Below the pieces are notes generated by a model, which did no database searches, had not been told where the DNA came from, and saw nothing but the letters and a program-made list of their open reading frames with translations. From Baffinella frigidus (taxonomy: Eukaryota > Cryptophyceae > Cryptomonadales > Baffinellaceae), in assembly GCA_026770585.1 (NCBI GenBank), contig MU646474.1:424560-436135 (forward strand): 11,576 nt of DNA. The letters are read 5' to 3'. Both the position numbers and the translations under genes were made by a program. Numbering within the stretch: position 1 is the stretch's first letter; every line of letters begins with the position of its first letter. This document shows, one piece after another, positions 1 to 4,934 of the stretch.

Positions 1-71
1 GGGGGGGGGGGGGGGGGGGGGGGGGAGAGAGAGAGAGCGTGAGCGTGAGCGTGAGCGAGAGAGAGAGAGAG
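1..71. repeat. Poly-G run and (GA)n/GAGCGT low-complexity end
   Basis: Bases 1-25 are all G, followed by a GA run, four GAGCG(T/A) units (about 35-57) and a second GA run to 71. On the minus strand this is pyrimidine-rich, as expected of an intron of the minus-strand gene. A G homopolymer at the very start, mirrored by one at the end of the window, suggests that assembly stopped here. Confidence 0.9.
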
Positions 72-82
72 CGAACCCGCAC

Positions 83-123
83 GAACAGAGCGCGGGGTCT
101 GCCCACACCTTGAACGGCGTGTC
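83..123 (-). CDS. Probable short exon F, copy 1 (minus-strand gene)
   Basis: On the minus strand a pyrimidine-rich stretch and a CCGCAG acceptor are followed by an open phase-0 segment reading DTPFKVWADPALCS. It joins in frame to exon D (728-826), which ends in phase 0. The same segment recurs at 209-249 with its own acceptor, and the two differ at 5 of 54 aligned bases. The downstream boundary is not certain: similarity between the copies ends near a possible GTGC donor, which sets the limit given here, but an earlier AAG/GTGTGG is also possible. No protein family is recognised. Exon status rests on the acceptor, frame compatibility and copy conservation. The rest of the gene would lie beyond the start of the window. 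Confidence 0.4.
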
Positions 124-208
124 CTGCGGGGGAGAGCGTGAGCGAACCCGTTAATGAAGACAGAGAGTCCCGTTTATGCGTGTGCTATTGGATAAATCCT
201 AGGTGCAC

Positions 209-249
209 GAACAGAGCGCCGGGTCCGCCCACACCTTGTACGGCGTGTC
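209..249 (-). CDS. Second copy of exon F
   Basis: This is the second copy of the 54-bp block at 81-134 (this copy 207-260). It keeps an AG acceptor (CCTCACAG) and reads DTPYKVWADPALCS, with Phe changed to Tyr. Three of the five differences fall within the coding segment and two in the acceptor region. In this copy the frame reaches a TAG just after the conserved part unless it is spliced out. It could be an alternative exon or a dead duplicate; the sequence does not decide. It lies between exon F copy 1 and exon D in the sense direction. Confidence 0.35.
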
Positions 250-261
250 CTGTGAGGGAGG

Positions 262-297
262 CTTCCGGGTTTAGGGTTTGGGTTCAGGGTTTAGGTA
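262..297 (+). repeat. Short degenerate telomere-like array
   Basis: A few units of GGGTTTA/GGGTTTG/GGGTTCA lie together with the G-rich strand on plus. It is far too short and degenerate to be a functional telomere. It is one of several interstitial arrays in this window, most of them in this orientation. Confidence 0.75.
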
Positions 298-301
298 TCT
301 T

Positions 302-465
302 GTTATGTATATCAACTTGTATATATATATACGTAGGTGTTTTACATATACATATATACATATATACATACATACATACATACAAATAAATATACATATA
401 CATGTACCATACATACATGTACATACACATATACGTACATATATGGGTGTATATATAGAGGGGTA
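302..465. repeat. AT-rich TATA/CATA microsatellite stretch, copy 1
   Basis: A run of alternating TA, CATA, ACATAT and TACATACA motifs. Open frames here encode only Tyr/Ile/His/Thr strings and are not genes. It lies next to the degenerate copy of exon D. A similar stretch at 572-700 lies next to the intact exon D, so the unit of exon plus AT-rich intron seems to have been duplicated at a spacing of about 238 bp. Confidence 0.85.
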
Positions 466-489
466 TACAACAGGGTTTCGGGAGTTGAC

Positions 490-560
490 CTGGGATTGGA
501 AGGTGATGATCAAGGCAAGTTCGCCGTTGCCCTCAACACCCCCCGCTCCCGCTTCTGCTC
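490..560 (-). pseudogene. Truncated, frameshifted copy of exon D
   Basis: On the minus strand this matches most of exon D, including the donor CCCAG/GTCAA and the following intron motif CCGAAACCCTGT. The 5' part of the exon is missing: similarity stops at the QKRE codons and runs into a CT repeat. A 2-base length difference in the GGGG tract shifts the frame. It should be non-functional as an exon and shows that the duplication carried both exon and splice donor. Confidence 0.7.
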
Positions 561-571
561 TCTCTCTCTCT

Positions 572-626
572 CTATATATATATGTATACATAAACATACA
601 TACAAACATACATACATATGCATATG

Positions 627-672
<46 letters not shown>

Positions 673-700
673 CATGTATATGTGAATATACACACGCACA
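572..700. repeat. AT-rich CATATA microsatellite stretch, copy 2
   Basis: Mostly CATATA repeats with CATACA variants, on the intron side of exon D. It is flanked on the left by the truncated exon D copy and its (CT)n edge, and on the right by the conserved ACAGGGTTTCGGG intron motif. Confidence 0.85.
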
Positions 701-727
701 AACACACAGGGTTTCGGGGGGTTTGAC

Positions 728-826
728 CTGGGATTGGAAGGTCATGATGAAAGCCAGCTCGCCGTCGCCCTCGACGCCCCGCTCCCGCTTCTGCTCGATG
801 GACACCAGCTGCGGGAACCCCTTGCC
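728..826 (-). CDS. Exon D of the minus-strand gene (unknown function)
   Basis: A 99-base, 33-codon open segment on the minus strand bounded by a CTCGACAG acceptor and a CCCAG/GTCAAA donor. It starts and ends in phase 0, so it joins exon C upstream and exon F downstream without a shift. Codons strongly prefer G or C in the third position, unlike the surrounding AT- and telomere-like repeats. The peptide begins GKGFPQLVSIEQKRE, continues with an acidic/glycine turn (VEGDGE) and ends with a hydrophobic strand-like part, LAFIMTFQSQ. I do not recognise the family. An internal CCCGCAG six codons in could be an alternative acceptor in the same phase. A damaged copy lies at 490-560. Exon status is well supported by splice sites, frame and codon use; function is unknown. 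Confidence 0.6.
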
Positions 827-844
827 CTGTCGAGGGGGGTTGCG

Positions 845-985
845 CTTTAGGCTTTCGCAACTTCAGGGTTTAGGGTTTAGGGTCTAGGGTTTGGGGTTTA
901 GGGGTTTGGGGTTTTGGGGTTTGGGGTCTAGGGTTCAGGATTTGAGGTTTGGGGTTTAGGGTTGAGGGTTGAGGGTTTGGGGCTG
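845..985 (+). repeat. Degenerate TTTAGGG-like array
   Basis: About twenty imperfect units such as GGGTTTA, GGGTCTA, GGGTTTGG and GGGTTGA, G-rich on plus. It lies in the intron between exon D and the broken exon C copy at 994. The number of unit variants argues for an old or slippage-expanded intronic array and not a chromosome end. Confidence 0.8.
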
Positions 986-993
986 GGGCGAAC

Positions 994-1036
994 CTCCATA
1001 ACAAGGCCGAGGCGGTTTGAGGGTCGAGTCGAGGCG
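994..1036 (-). pseudogene. Truncated, frameshifted copy of exon C
   Basis: On the minus strand this matches the second half of exon C (codons for LDSTLN onward) through the exon end ATGGAG and a GT dinucleotide (GTTCGC instead of GTACAA). An extra A after CTCAA breaks the reading frame, and the first half of the exon is absent. It is a decayed duplicate downstream of the intact exon at 1275-1358. Confidence 0.65.
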
Positions 1037-1056
1037 CGCTATCTCGGATTTTGTAG

Positions 1057-1141
1057 GTGCCCCTACGGGTTGCCTACCGTAGGGTCCTAAGTCTCATCGC
1101 GTATGGGTGATGCAAAATGCCTTGGAAGTCCGGTGTGTGGA
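1057..1141 (+). repeat. Dispersed repeat, matches 5607-5700 inverted
   Basis: The segment starting TGCCCCTACGGGTTGCCTAC continues with similarity through GTAGGGTC, a variable CTAAGTCTCATCGC part and CAAAATGCCTTG. The reverse complement of about 5607-5700 shows the same order. A shorter related end lies at about 5375-5420. The pattern suggests copies of one non-coding mobile or satellite-like element. No coding capacity or target-site duplication was recognised. Confidence 0.65.
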
Positions 1142-1274
1142 AACGCGGGCGGGGGGGGGTTGTACCTCCATGTGGAAATGCGGGCGGGGGGGGGGGTTGT
1201 ACCTCCATGTGGAAATGCGGGCGGGGGGGGGGGTTGTACCTCCATGTGGAAATGCGGGCGGGCGGGGGTTGTAC
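1135..1274 (-). repeat. 37-bp tandem array carrying copies of a 5' splice site
   Basis: On plus, GTTGTACCTCCAT followed by GTGGAAATGCGGGCG and a G run repeats with starts near 1160, 1197, 1234 and 1269 (spacing 37, 37, 35). In the sense (minus) strand each unit reads CATGGAG/GTACAACC, that is, the last bases of exon C plus its intron donor. The copy nearest the exon is the real boundary (1275/1274). The other three are exact donor duplicates farther into the intron. Variation between units is mainly in the length of the G run. Confidence 0.85.
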
Positions 1275-1358
1275 CTCCATGACGAGGCCGAGGCGGTTGA
1301 GGGTGGAGTCGAGGTGGGCGTCGTCGCCGTAGCGGTGCCGTGTCACGTCCTCCTTGAC
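1275..1358 (-). CDS. Exon C of the minus-strand gene (unknown function)
   Basis: An 84-base, 28-codon segment between a CTCGCAG acceptor and an ATGGAG/GTACAA donor, phase 0 at both ends. It therefore links exon B (ends phase 0) to exon D (starts phase 0). Codons are almost all G/C-ending. The peptide starts VKEDVTRHRYGDDAHL and ends LNRLGLVME: charged and probably soluble, with no family I recognise. The donor lies at the edge of a tandem array that repeats this donor three more times, and a broken second copy of the exon's 3' half lies at 994-1036. The boundaries, shared phase and codon use make this one of the best-supported exons here. Confidence 0.65.
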
Positions 1359-1598
1359 CTGCGAGATTGCGAGACCCGTCAGCTGCTGCACACCCGAGTC
1401 CTCTCTCGCACCTTCTCACCACCAGCCCTCGGCGTGCAGATCGCCTGTTTCAACCCCCCTGATTTGTACTGCAGGTCGCCGGAATTCGACGAGGATTTGC
1501 TCGAACTCACAGAGGGCTGTTGGTATCTGGAGTGCCCTTCAGGATTGAGGGCTAACGGCTCCAATTCCATACGAGTGGAGAGGATTTAAAATACCGTG
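1359..1598. other. Intron-like interval with one coding-like stretch
   Basis: This lies between exon C and the degenerate exon B copy. On plus, about 1470-1550 reads SPEFDEDLLELTEGCWYLEC after a TACTGCAG acceptor-like site, with no partner exon or conserved copy. On minus there is a short open stretch before a GGTG/GTGAGA donor-like site. Neither is strong enough to annotate as an exon. The motif AACGGCTCCAATTCC at 1554 begins a segment that is repeated at 1721 and, with changes, at 1773. Confidence 0.35.
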
Positions 1599-1651
1599 TT
1601 GAGGAAATCGTTGCGGCCTTCTCCTCCCAGATAGCGCCACCCTTGGTGTCA
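1599..1651 (-). pseudogene. Degenerate copy of exon B (3' half)
   Basis: On minus this aligns with the DTKGDAIWEEKAND portion of exon B (reads DTKGGAIWEEKA), then diverges. The AAG/GTAACG donor is replaced by ACG/GTATTT. The flanking sequence is duplicated too: about 1553-1657 aligns with about 1765-1871, so exon edge and intron were copied together. Confidence 0.65.
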
Positions 1652-1702
1652 TTCGAGTTTATAATACAATTGACTCTCCGCCCGTATGGACTTAGAGTCG
1701 TT

Positions 1703-1787
1703 AAGCCTCATTTCTGAAGGAACGGCTCCAATTCCCCCGGGCCGTTACCCAAGGAAGCCTCAAATCTGAAGGAAAGGCTCCAATCCC
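1703..1787. repeat. 52-bp intronic tandem repeat
   Basis: AAGCCTCATTTCTGAAGGAA followed by CGGCTCCAATTCC at 1703-1735 recurs with a few changes at 1755-1787. The CGGCTCCAATTCC part also occurs at 1556. The block sits directly after the exon B donor in the sense direction. Confidence 0.75.
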
Positions 1788-1813
1788 CTACGAGGCGGTT
1801 ACGGGACCGTTAC

Positions 1814-1914
1814 CTTCTTGAGGATGTCGTTGGCCTTCTCCTCCCAGATGGCGTCACCCTTGGTGTCCGAGATCACCGGCACCGGAAGGATCTCCGCATA
1901 CTTCAGCGCGAACC
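1814..1914 (-). CDS. Exon B of the minus-strand gene (unknown function)
   Basis: A 101-base segment between acceptor TCCCGCAG and donor AAG/GTAACG on the minus strand. It needs one base from the preceding exon (xGG), then encodes 33 codons and ends in phase 0, matching exon C. The peptide begins with FALKYAEILPVPVISDT, a hydrophobic strand-like stretch, followed by a charged helix-like part, IWEEKANDILKK. Codons are GC-rich in third position. I do not recognise the family. Three degraded copies occur nearby (1599-1651, 2057-2089, 2207-2254), all on the same strand, and only this one keeps an intact frame with both splice sites. Because exon A ends in phase 0, exon A cannot join B directly as drawn. 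Confidence 0.62.
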
Positions 1915-2056
1915 CTGCGGGATATACGTATATCAGCATAAACCCGGCGTAGATTTTTTTACGCATATATCAGCCGATACGCTGGCGTGTGCGTATATAA
2001 GCCTGCCCGAATAGGTGTATACACACCTGCTTATGCATACGCCTATCGGTAGAGGA

Positions 2057-2089
2057 GATGCCAGGCACCGGCAGGATCTCCGAACCCTG
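2057..2089 (-). pseudogene. Exon B remnant, internal deletion
   Basis: On minus, CAG/GGTTC is followed directly by GGAGATCCTGCCGGTGCC, which matches the acceptor and the EILPVP part of exon B with the intervening ALKYA codons deleted. Nothing after this matches the exon. Confidence 0.6.
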
Positions 2090-2206
2090 TAAGATACGTA
2101 TATAAGATCAATGCCACGCCCTGGACACGTATATAAGAACCATAACACGCGCGGGATAAACGTATATAAGGCAAGCCGATTTGGGCGTATACGCACAATC
2201 AGCCAA

Positions 2207-2254
2207 GATCCCCGGCACCGGCAGGATCTCCGTCGTATTTGAGCGGGAACCCTG
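2207..2254 (-). pseudogene. Exon B remnant, 5' part with frameshift
   Basis: On minus, GGCAG/GGTTCCCGCTCAAATAC matches the acceptor and first codons of exon B (FALKY becomes FPLKY). One extra base then shifts the EILPVP-encoding stretch out of frame, and the second half of the exon is missing. Confidence 0.62.
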
Positions 2255-2330
2255 CCACGCATATACGTATACAAGCCAGCCCGATTGAGGCGTATACGTA
2301 TAAATAAGCCAACACGCAGCCCCCCCATGA

Positions 2331-2471
2331 GGCTGTGTGCGGGCAGGCCATGGAAAGCCATGCACGAATACCCACACCCACACCCAGAGGCTTGTTCCCT
2401 GTTCCCTAAACCCTGGAGCCTTCCGTGGGTTGGAGAGGCATGGCTCCGCGCGATGGGAAGACAGTACACTA
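2331..2471. other. Intron-like interval, nothing recognised
   Basis: Mixed sequence with short CACACCCA and CCCTAAACCCTGGAG motifs. No exon with acceptor and donor, and no repeat longer than about ten bases, was seen on either strand. Confidence 0.4.
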
Positions 2472-2611
2472 CCCTCAGCCCTAGACCCTCAGCCCTCAGC
2501 CCTCAGCCCTCAGCCCCCTCAGCCCTCAGCCCCCTCAGCCCTCAGCCCCCTCAGCCCTCAGCCCTCAGCCCTCAGCCCTCAGCCCTCAGCCCTCAGCCCT
2601 CAGCCCTCAGG
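2472..2611. repeat. CCCTCAG heptanucleotide array
   Basis: About twenty tandem CCCTCAG units, with one CCCTAGA and a few CCCCTCAG variants. The complement, CTGAGGG, is a TTTAGGG-like heptamer, but its G-rich strand is on minus, opposite to the other telomere-like arrays in the window. Frames through it encode only SPQPSAL-type strings. Confidence 0.9.
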
Positions 2612-2624
2612 CACCTAGGCTCTA

Positions 2625-2693
2625 AGCGCCCTGAGCGCCCTGAGCGCCCTAAGTCCTCAGACCCCCCTAAGCCCCCCTAAGCCCTAAACAGCC
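2625..2693. repeat. GCGCCCTGA and CCCCCCTAAG short repeats
   Basis: Three GCGCCCTGA/GCGCCCTAA units (2625-2652), then CCCCCCTAAG twice and GCCCTAAACAGCCCT. It continues the C-rich-on-plus orientation of the CCCTCAG array. Confidence 0.75.
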
Positions 2694-2759
2694 CTCCGAG
2701 ATGGAGTATTCCGACCGTGCAGATTTCCCGAGTTTGTACCCGGAGGGGGGGGTCAATTT

Positions 2760-3215
2760 CAGGGGTGGGGCGGGGTTCAGGGTTCAGGGTTCGGGGTTCA
2801 GGGTTCGGGGTTCAGGGTTCGGGGTTCAGGGTTCGGGATTCAGGGTTCGGGGTTCGGGGTTCAGGGTCGAGTGTTCAGAGTTCAGGGTTCAGGGTCCAGG
2901 GTTTAGTGATCAGGGTTGAGTGTGTACCGCCGGGCGCGATGGGAATTCGGGTTTCGGGTTTCGGATTTCGGGTTCAGGGTTTCTGGTTCAGGGTTTCTGG
3001 TTCAGTGTTTCTGGTTCAGGGCTTCGGGCTTCGGGTTTCTGGTTCAGGGTTTCGGGTTTCGGGTGTACCGCCGAGAGCGATGGGGATGGCGCGATGGAAA
3101 TTCGGGTTTCGGGTTTCGGGTTTCTGGTTCAGGGTTCAGGGGTTTGGGTTTCGGGTTTCTGGTTCAGTGTTTCGGGTTCAGTGTTTCGGGTTTCTGGTCC
3201 AGGGTTTCGGGTTTC
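2760..3215 (+). repeat. Telomere-like variant array with higher-order spacer
   Basis: The first part (to about 2915) is GGGTTCAGGGTTCGG units. The second part is GGGTTTCGGGTTTC and TTTCTGGTTCAG units interrupted by a non-telomeric spacer starting TACCGCCG(A/G)G(A/C)GCGATGGG. The spacer lies at 2925, 3066 and 3221, so the higher-order period is about 141-155 bp. Frames through the array encode only GFRVQGSGF-type strings. Confidence 0.85.
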
Positions 3216-3520
3216 GGGAGTACCGCCGAGAGCGATGGGGATGCCGTAAATGAAGCCGAGTGCTGACAGCGAGTTCTGCCAGGGAGGGTGTCTGTCAGGT
3301 CCTGACGGTTCTTTTCACTCCCACCATAGGCGGACACTGGGAGTTCTGTCAAGGAGGGTGCCCGTTAGGGAAAAGGGTGTTGAAACTCCCGTGGCGTGCG
3401 CCAGAGGGACGGTCCCTTCAGCTGAACCATCTCGGGGATGTAGTGCATCCGCTAGGTCGTTTGATCCGCTAGGTCGTGTAGGTTCTTTCAACTCCCACCA
3501 TTGGCGGACACTGGACCTGG
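3216..3520. repeat. Mosaic of short direct repeats
   Basis: GAGTTCTGCCAGGGAGGGTG (about 3270) recurs as GAGTTCTGTCAAGGAGGGTG (3341). GGTTCTTTTCACTCCCACCA (3308) recurs as GGTTCTTTCAACTCCCACCA (3480), each followed by GGCGGACACTGG. ATCCGCTAGGTCGT is tandemly doubled near 3448-3478. These look like nested segmental duplications. On minus the repeat reads SVR(L/Q)WWE, without identifiable splice sites. Confidence 0.65.
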
Positions 3521-3543
3521 AGACGACGTTATTGTCAAGACCC

Positions 3544-3546
<3 letters not shown>

Positions 3547-3579
<33 letters not shown>
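3547..3579. repeat. (GA)16 microsatellite
   Basis: A pure GA run on plus (CT on the sense strand of the minus-strand gene). It is flanked by GACGACGTTATTGTCAAG on the left. A related GACGACGTTGTTGTAAAG lies at 3743, beyond the small inverted-repeat element. Confidence 0.95.
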
Positions 3580-3582
<3 letters not shown>

Positions 3583-3584
3583 AC

Positions 3585-3725
3585 ATCCACACGGTGGGCT
3601 ACAAAGGTTTCGGTTCCGCTAGATTTAGCGGCACCGTGACCAAATTTGCACCAGATAAGGCCTCAAAGTTAATTGCCTCGAGGCAAGTTGACTTTTGATG
3701 AAAGGTCCGTAGTCACCGTGTGGAT
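3585..3725. mobile_element. Possible small MITE-like element with 12-bp inverted ends
   Basis: ATCCACACGGTG at 3585-3596 is the exact reverse complement of CACCGTGTGGAT at 3714-3725. The 141-bp unit contains a perfect 14-bp palindrome (TTGCCTCGAGGCAA, 3673-3686) and CCGCTAGATTTAGCGG. Related GACGACGTT(A/G)TTGT(C/A)AAG motifs lie outside both ends. There is no coding content and no second copy in the window, so the mobile nature is inference. Confidence 0.35.
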
Positions 3726-3940
3726 TGTGAAGCCACTGCGAGAGACGACGTTGTTGTAAAGCAACTGATGCAGAGAGGGGAAGCGTCGGGCCATACATGG
3801 GGTGCGGGGCACGGCCTCCCATGTAACGAAACAATGCCCAACGTTGGCAATGCTGGCACTAAACTGACACACTCTGGAAACGTGGGCCGGGCCCACACTC
3901 CACTTTTAGATACGCACGGCCACTTTTGGAGGGAGGCGTA
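3726..3940. other. Interval with no supported gene
   Basis: Mixed sequence with a small hairpin potential (ACATGGG ... CCCATGT near 3793-3824) and the first of several CACGGCCACTTTT motifs (about 3917). No exon with both splice sites was found. Confidence 0.4.
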
Positions 3941-3941
3941 A

Positions 3942-4008
3942 CCCGTTGGAACAGTGGGAGTAGACGGAACCGAAGGTGATGACCGTCCCGAGGAAGAGCG
4001 TCAGGTGG
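3942..4008 (-). pseudogene. Degenerate copy of exon A (a1)
   Basis: On minus this reads LTLFLGTVITFGSVYSHCSNG against exon A. It keeps the exon-end AACGGGT but has several substitutions, including Tyr/Phe to His/Cys. There is no acceptor at the left edge; instead it abuts the CCACTTTTCG/CACGGCCACTTT motif also found beside copy a3. Confidence 0.6.
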
Positions 4009-4179
4009 TCCACTTTTCGGTAGGCACGGCCACTTTCACACTCAAATCCAAGGGCTCCAACACCCGACCAAAGAGCTCAAAGCGCTTCCGAGGCGGGCCG
4101 ATCCCATCCTACACTGAATTAAGTGTATAATGGGATCGATTACGAGCAGGACGGGATTAAGTGTAAGATGGGTGTGTAC

Positions 4180-4244
4180 CCCGTTGGTGAAGTAAGAGTA
4201 GAAGGAACCGAAGGTGATCACCGTCCCCAGGAGCAGCGTCAGGA
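4180..4244 (-). pseudogene. Copy of exon A (a2), donor intact
   Basis: On minus this reads ILTLLLGTVITFGSFYSYFT and then NG, followed by a good GGG/GTACAC donor. The frame is open and substitutions relative to a4 are conservative. The 5' side lacks the FSLGN codons and a clear AG acceptor; it reads CTCGAGAGATCC. It could be an alternative exon if spliced from an unseen acceptor, but is more simply a 5'-truncated duplicate. Confidence 0.5.
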
Positions 4245-4324
4245 TCTCTCGAGTGTGCGGGATAACGTGGGAGAGGCCCGCCTCGCCTCGGGAGCTCTTG
4301 GAGCTCATGGATCGAGCATGAAAG

Positions 4325-4345
4325 TGGCCGCGCGTACCCAAAAGT
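4325..4345. repeat. CACGGCCACTTT motif family
   Basis: The motif CACGGCCACTTT(T/C) occurs at about 3917 and 4025 and, with a changed end, at 4483 on plus. It occurs twice inverted here (AAAGTGGCCG at 4321 and 4340). It accompanies the exon A copies and marks the edges of the duplicated blocks. Confidence 0.6.
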
Positions 4346-4399
4346 GGCCGTGCGCGTAGGGGTGCGTTGCGGGTTGAGGGACTGGGGGTTGGGACGGAC

Positions 4400-4466
4400 C
4401 CCGTTGGTGAAGTAGGAGTAGAAGGAGCCGAACGTGATCACCGTCCCCAGGAGAAGCGTGAGGTTG
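4400..4466 (-). pseudogene. Copy of exon A (a3)
   Basis: On minus this reads DNLTLLLGTVITFGSFYSYF and then TNG, followed by GTCCGT in place of GTACCA. The 5' end runs into AAAAGTGG instead of the acceptor and FSLG codons. The flank (CCACTTTTCG, GGCACGGCCACTT, GAGGCGGGCC) is shared with a1, showing a duplication of about 150 bp or more. Confidence 0.55.
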
Positions 4467-4600
4467 TCCACTTTTCGATGGGCACGGCCACTTATGTACT
4501 CAATCCTATACGCGAGGCGGGCCTGTCCCGTCCCACCCTGTATCCCTCACGTGACGGACGGGCGAATAGTCGCCCGTGAATTGTGGGGGTTGGATGGTAC

Positions 4601-4679
4601 CCCGTTGGTGAAGTAGGAGTAGAAGGAGCTGAACGTGATCACCGTCCCGATGAGAAGCGTGAGGTTGCCGAGCGAGAAC
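4601..4679 (-). CDS. Exon A of the minus-strand gene: membrane-like segment
   Basis: A 79-base segment with acceptor AAACAG and donor GGG/GTACCA on minus. It starts with one base completing a codon, followed by 26 codons beginning FSLGNLTLLIGTVITF and ending SYFTNG, phase 0. The central stretch is hydrophobic and aromatic with no charge, long enough for one transmembrane helix, so the product is probably a membrane protein. No family is recognised. It is the only one of six copies (a1-a6) with intact acceptor, full length and donor, so I take it as the genuine exon. Copies a1-a3 lie downstream in sense and a5-a6 upstream. It cannot splice straight to exon B without a phase mismatch. Confidence 0.58.
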
Positions 4680-4683
4680 CTGT

Positions 4684-4765
4684 TTGAGCGAGAAGGGTTT
4701 AGGGCGTTAGGGCCTTCTCCCGAGCGAGAAGGGTTTAGGGTTTAGGGTTTGGGATTTAATGCGCA
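4684..4765 (+). repeat. Telomere-like units mixed with exon A acceptor fragments
   Basis: GAGCGAGAAGGGTTTAGGG occurs twice (about 4686 and 4720). GAGCGAGAA is the complement of the first codons of exon A. TTTAGGG units follow. It shows exon edge and telomere-like sequence being copied together. Confidence 0.65.
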
Positions 4766-4768
4766 TTT

Positions 4769-4811
4769 CAGTGCAACCCCACGGAGGAGCGTCAGGTTGG
4801 CGAGGGAGAAC
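4769..4811 (-). pseudogene. Copy of exon A start (a5), acceptor intact
   Basis: On minus, CAACAG/GTTCTCCCTCGCC encodes FSLANLTLLRG and then leaves the exon A sequence. The 43-bp block is almost identical to 4998-5040 (one difference by eye), indicating a recent duplication. It keeps the acceptor but has no second half or donor. Confidence 0.65.
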
Positions 4812-4816
4812 CTGTT

Positions 4817-4860
4817 GAAGGGGTTTTAGGGTTTAGGGTTTGGGATTTAATGCGCGTTGA
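4817..4860 (+). repeat. Short TTTAGGG-like array, duplicated context
   Basis: TTTTAGGGTTTAGGGTTTGG followed by GATTTAATGCGC also occurs at about 4737-4765, so a segment of about 100 bp including the a5 region edge was repeated. Confidence 0.7.
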
Positions 4861-4934
4861 AATATCGATTAATTGCTTTTGGGCAGAGAAAATTGCTACA
4901 CAGTTGGATCCTACTAGTAACAGTAAAGAGAGAA

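Larger units (their letters stand above)
81..260. repeat. 54-bp direct repeat (81-134 and 207-260)
   Basis: The two 54-bp blocks are offset by 126 bp and differ at five positions by eye. The block contains a splice acceptor and the following exon-like segment on the minus strand. The DNA between them (135-206) is unrelated except for the short GAGCGTGAGCGAACCCG at 134-150, which resembles the sequence just left of copy 1. This indicates a segmental tandem duplication. Confidence 0.8.
1921..2330. repeat. TATACGTATATAAG-rich intronic repeats with exon B fragments
   Basis: Short motifs such as ACGTATATAAG, GTATATACG and GGCGTATACG recur every 30-60 bases on plus. Two exon B remnants (2057-2089, 2207-2254) are embedded among them. 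The motifs are close to self-complementary and could form small cruciforms. Open frames here consist of Tyr/Ile/Arg strings and are not considered genes. Confidence 0.7.

Noticed and set aside
271-805. Several 60-144 codon frames in the AT-rich repeats
   Set aside because: They are products of CATATA/TATACA microsatellites (Tyr-Ile-His-Thr strings) and coincide with intron sequence around exon D.
262-985. A functional telomere
   Set aside because: The TTTAGGG-like units are degenerate, interrupted and not at the ends of the window, and genic sequence lies on both sides.
1135-1274. CRISPR array
   Set aside because: The repeats are directly adjacent with no variable spacers, include a splice site, and the DNA is eukaryotic.
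1087-1589. Frames of 105-160 codons through the 37-bp array
   Set aside because: They read through the tandem donor array and exon C in various frames. The splice-bounded exon explains the coding part better.
2701-3266. Frames of 72-178 codons in the telomere-like array
   Set aside because: They encode GFRVQGSGF repeats created by the heptamer array in all three plus frames; no gene is indicated.
3250-3639. 129-codon plus frame ending in Arg-Glu repeats
   Set aside because: The (GA)16 run creates the Arg-Glu string, and the upstream part covers short direct repeats without splice sites.
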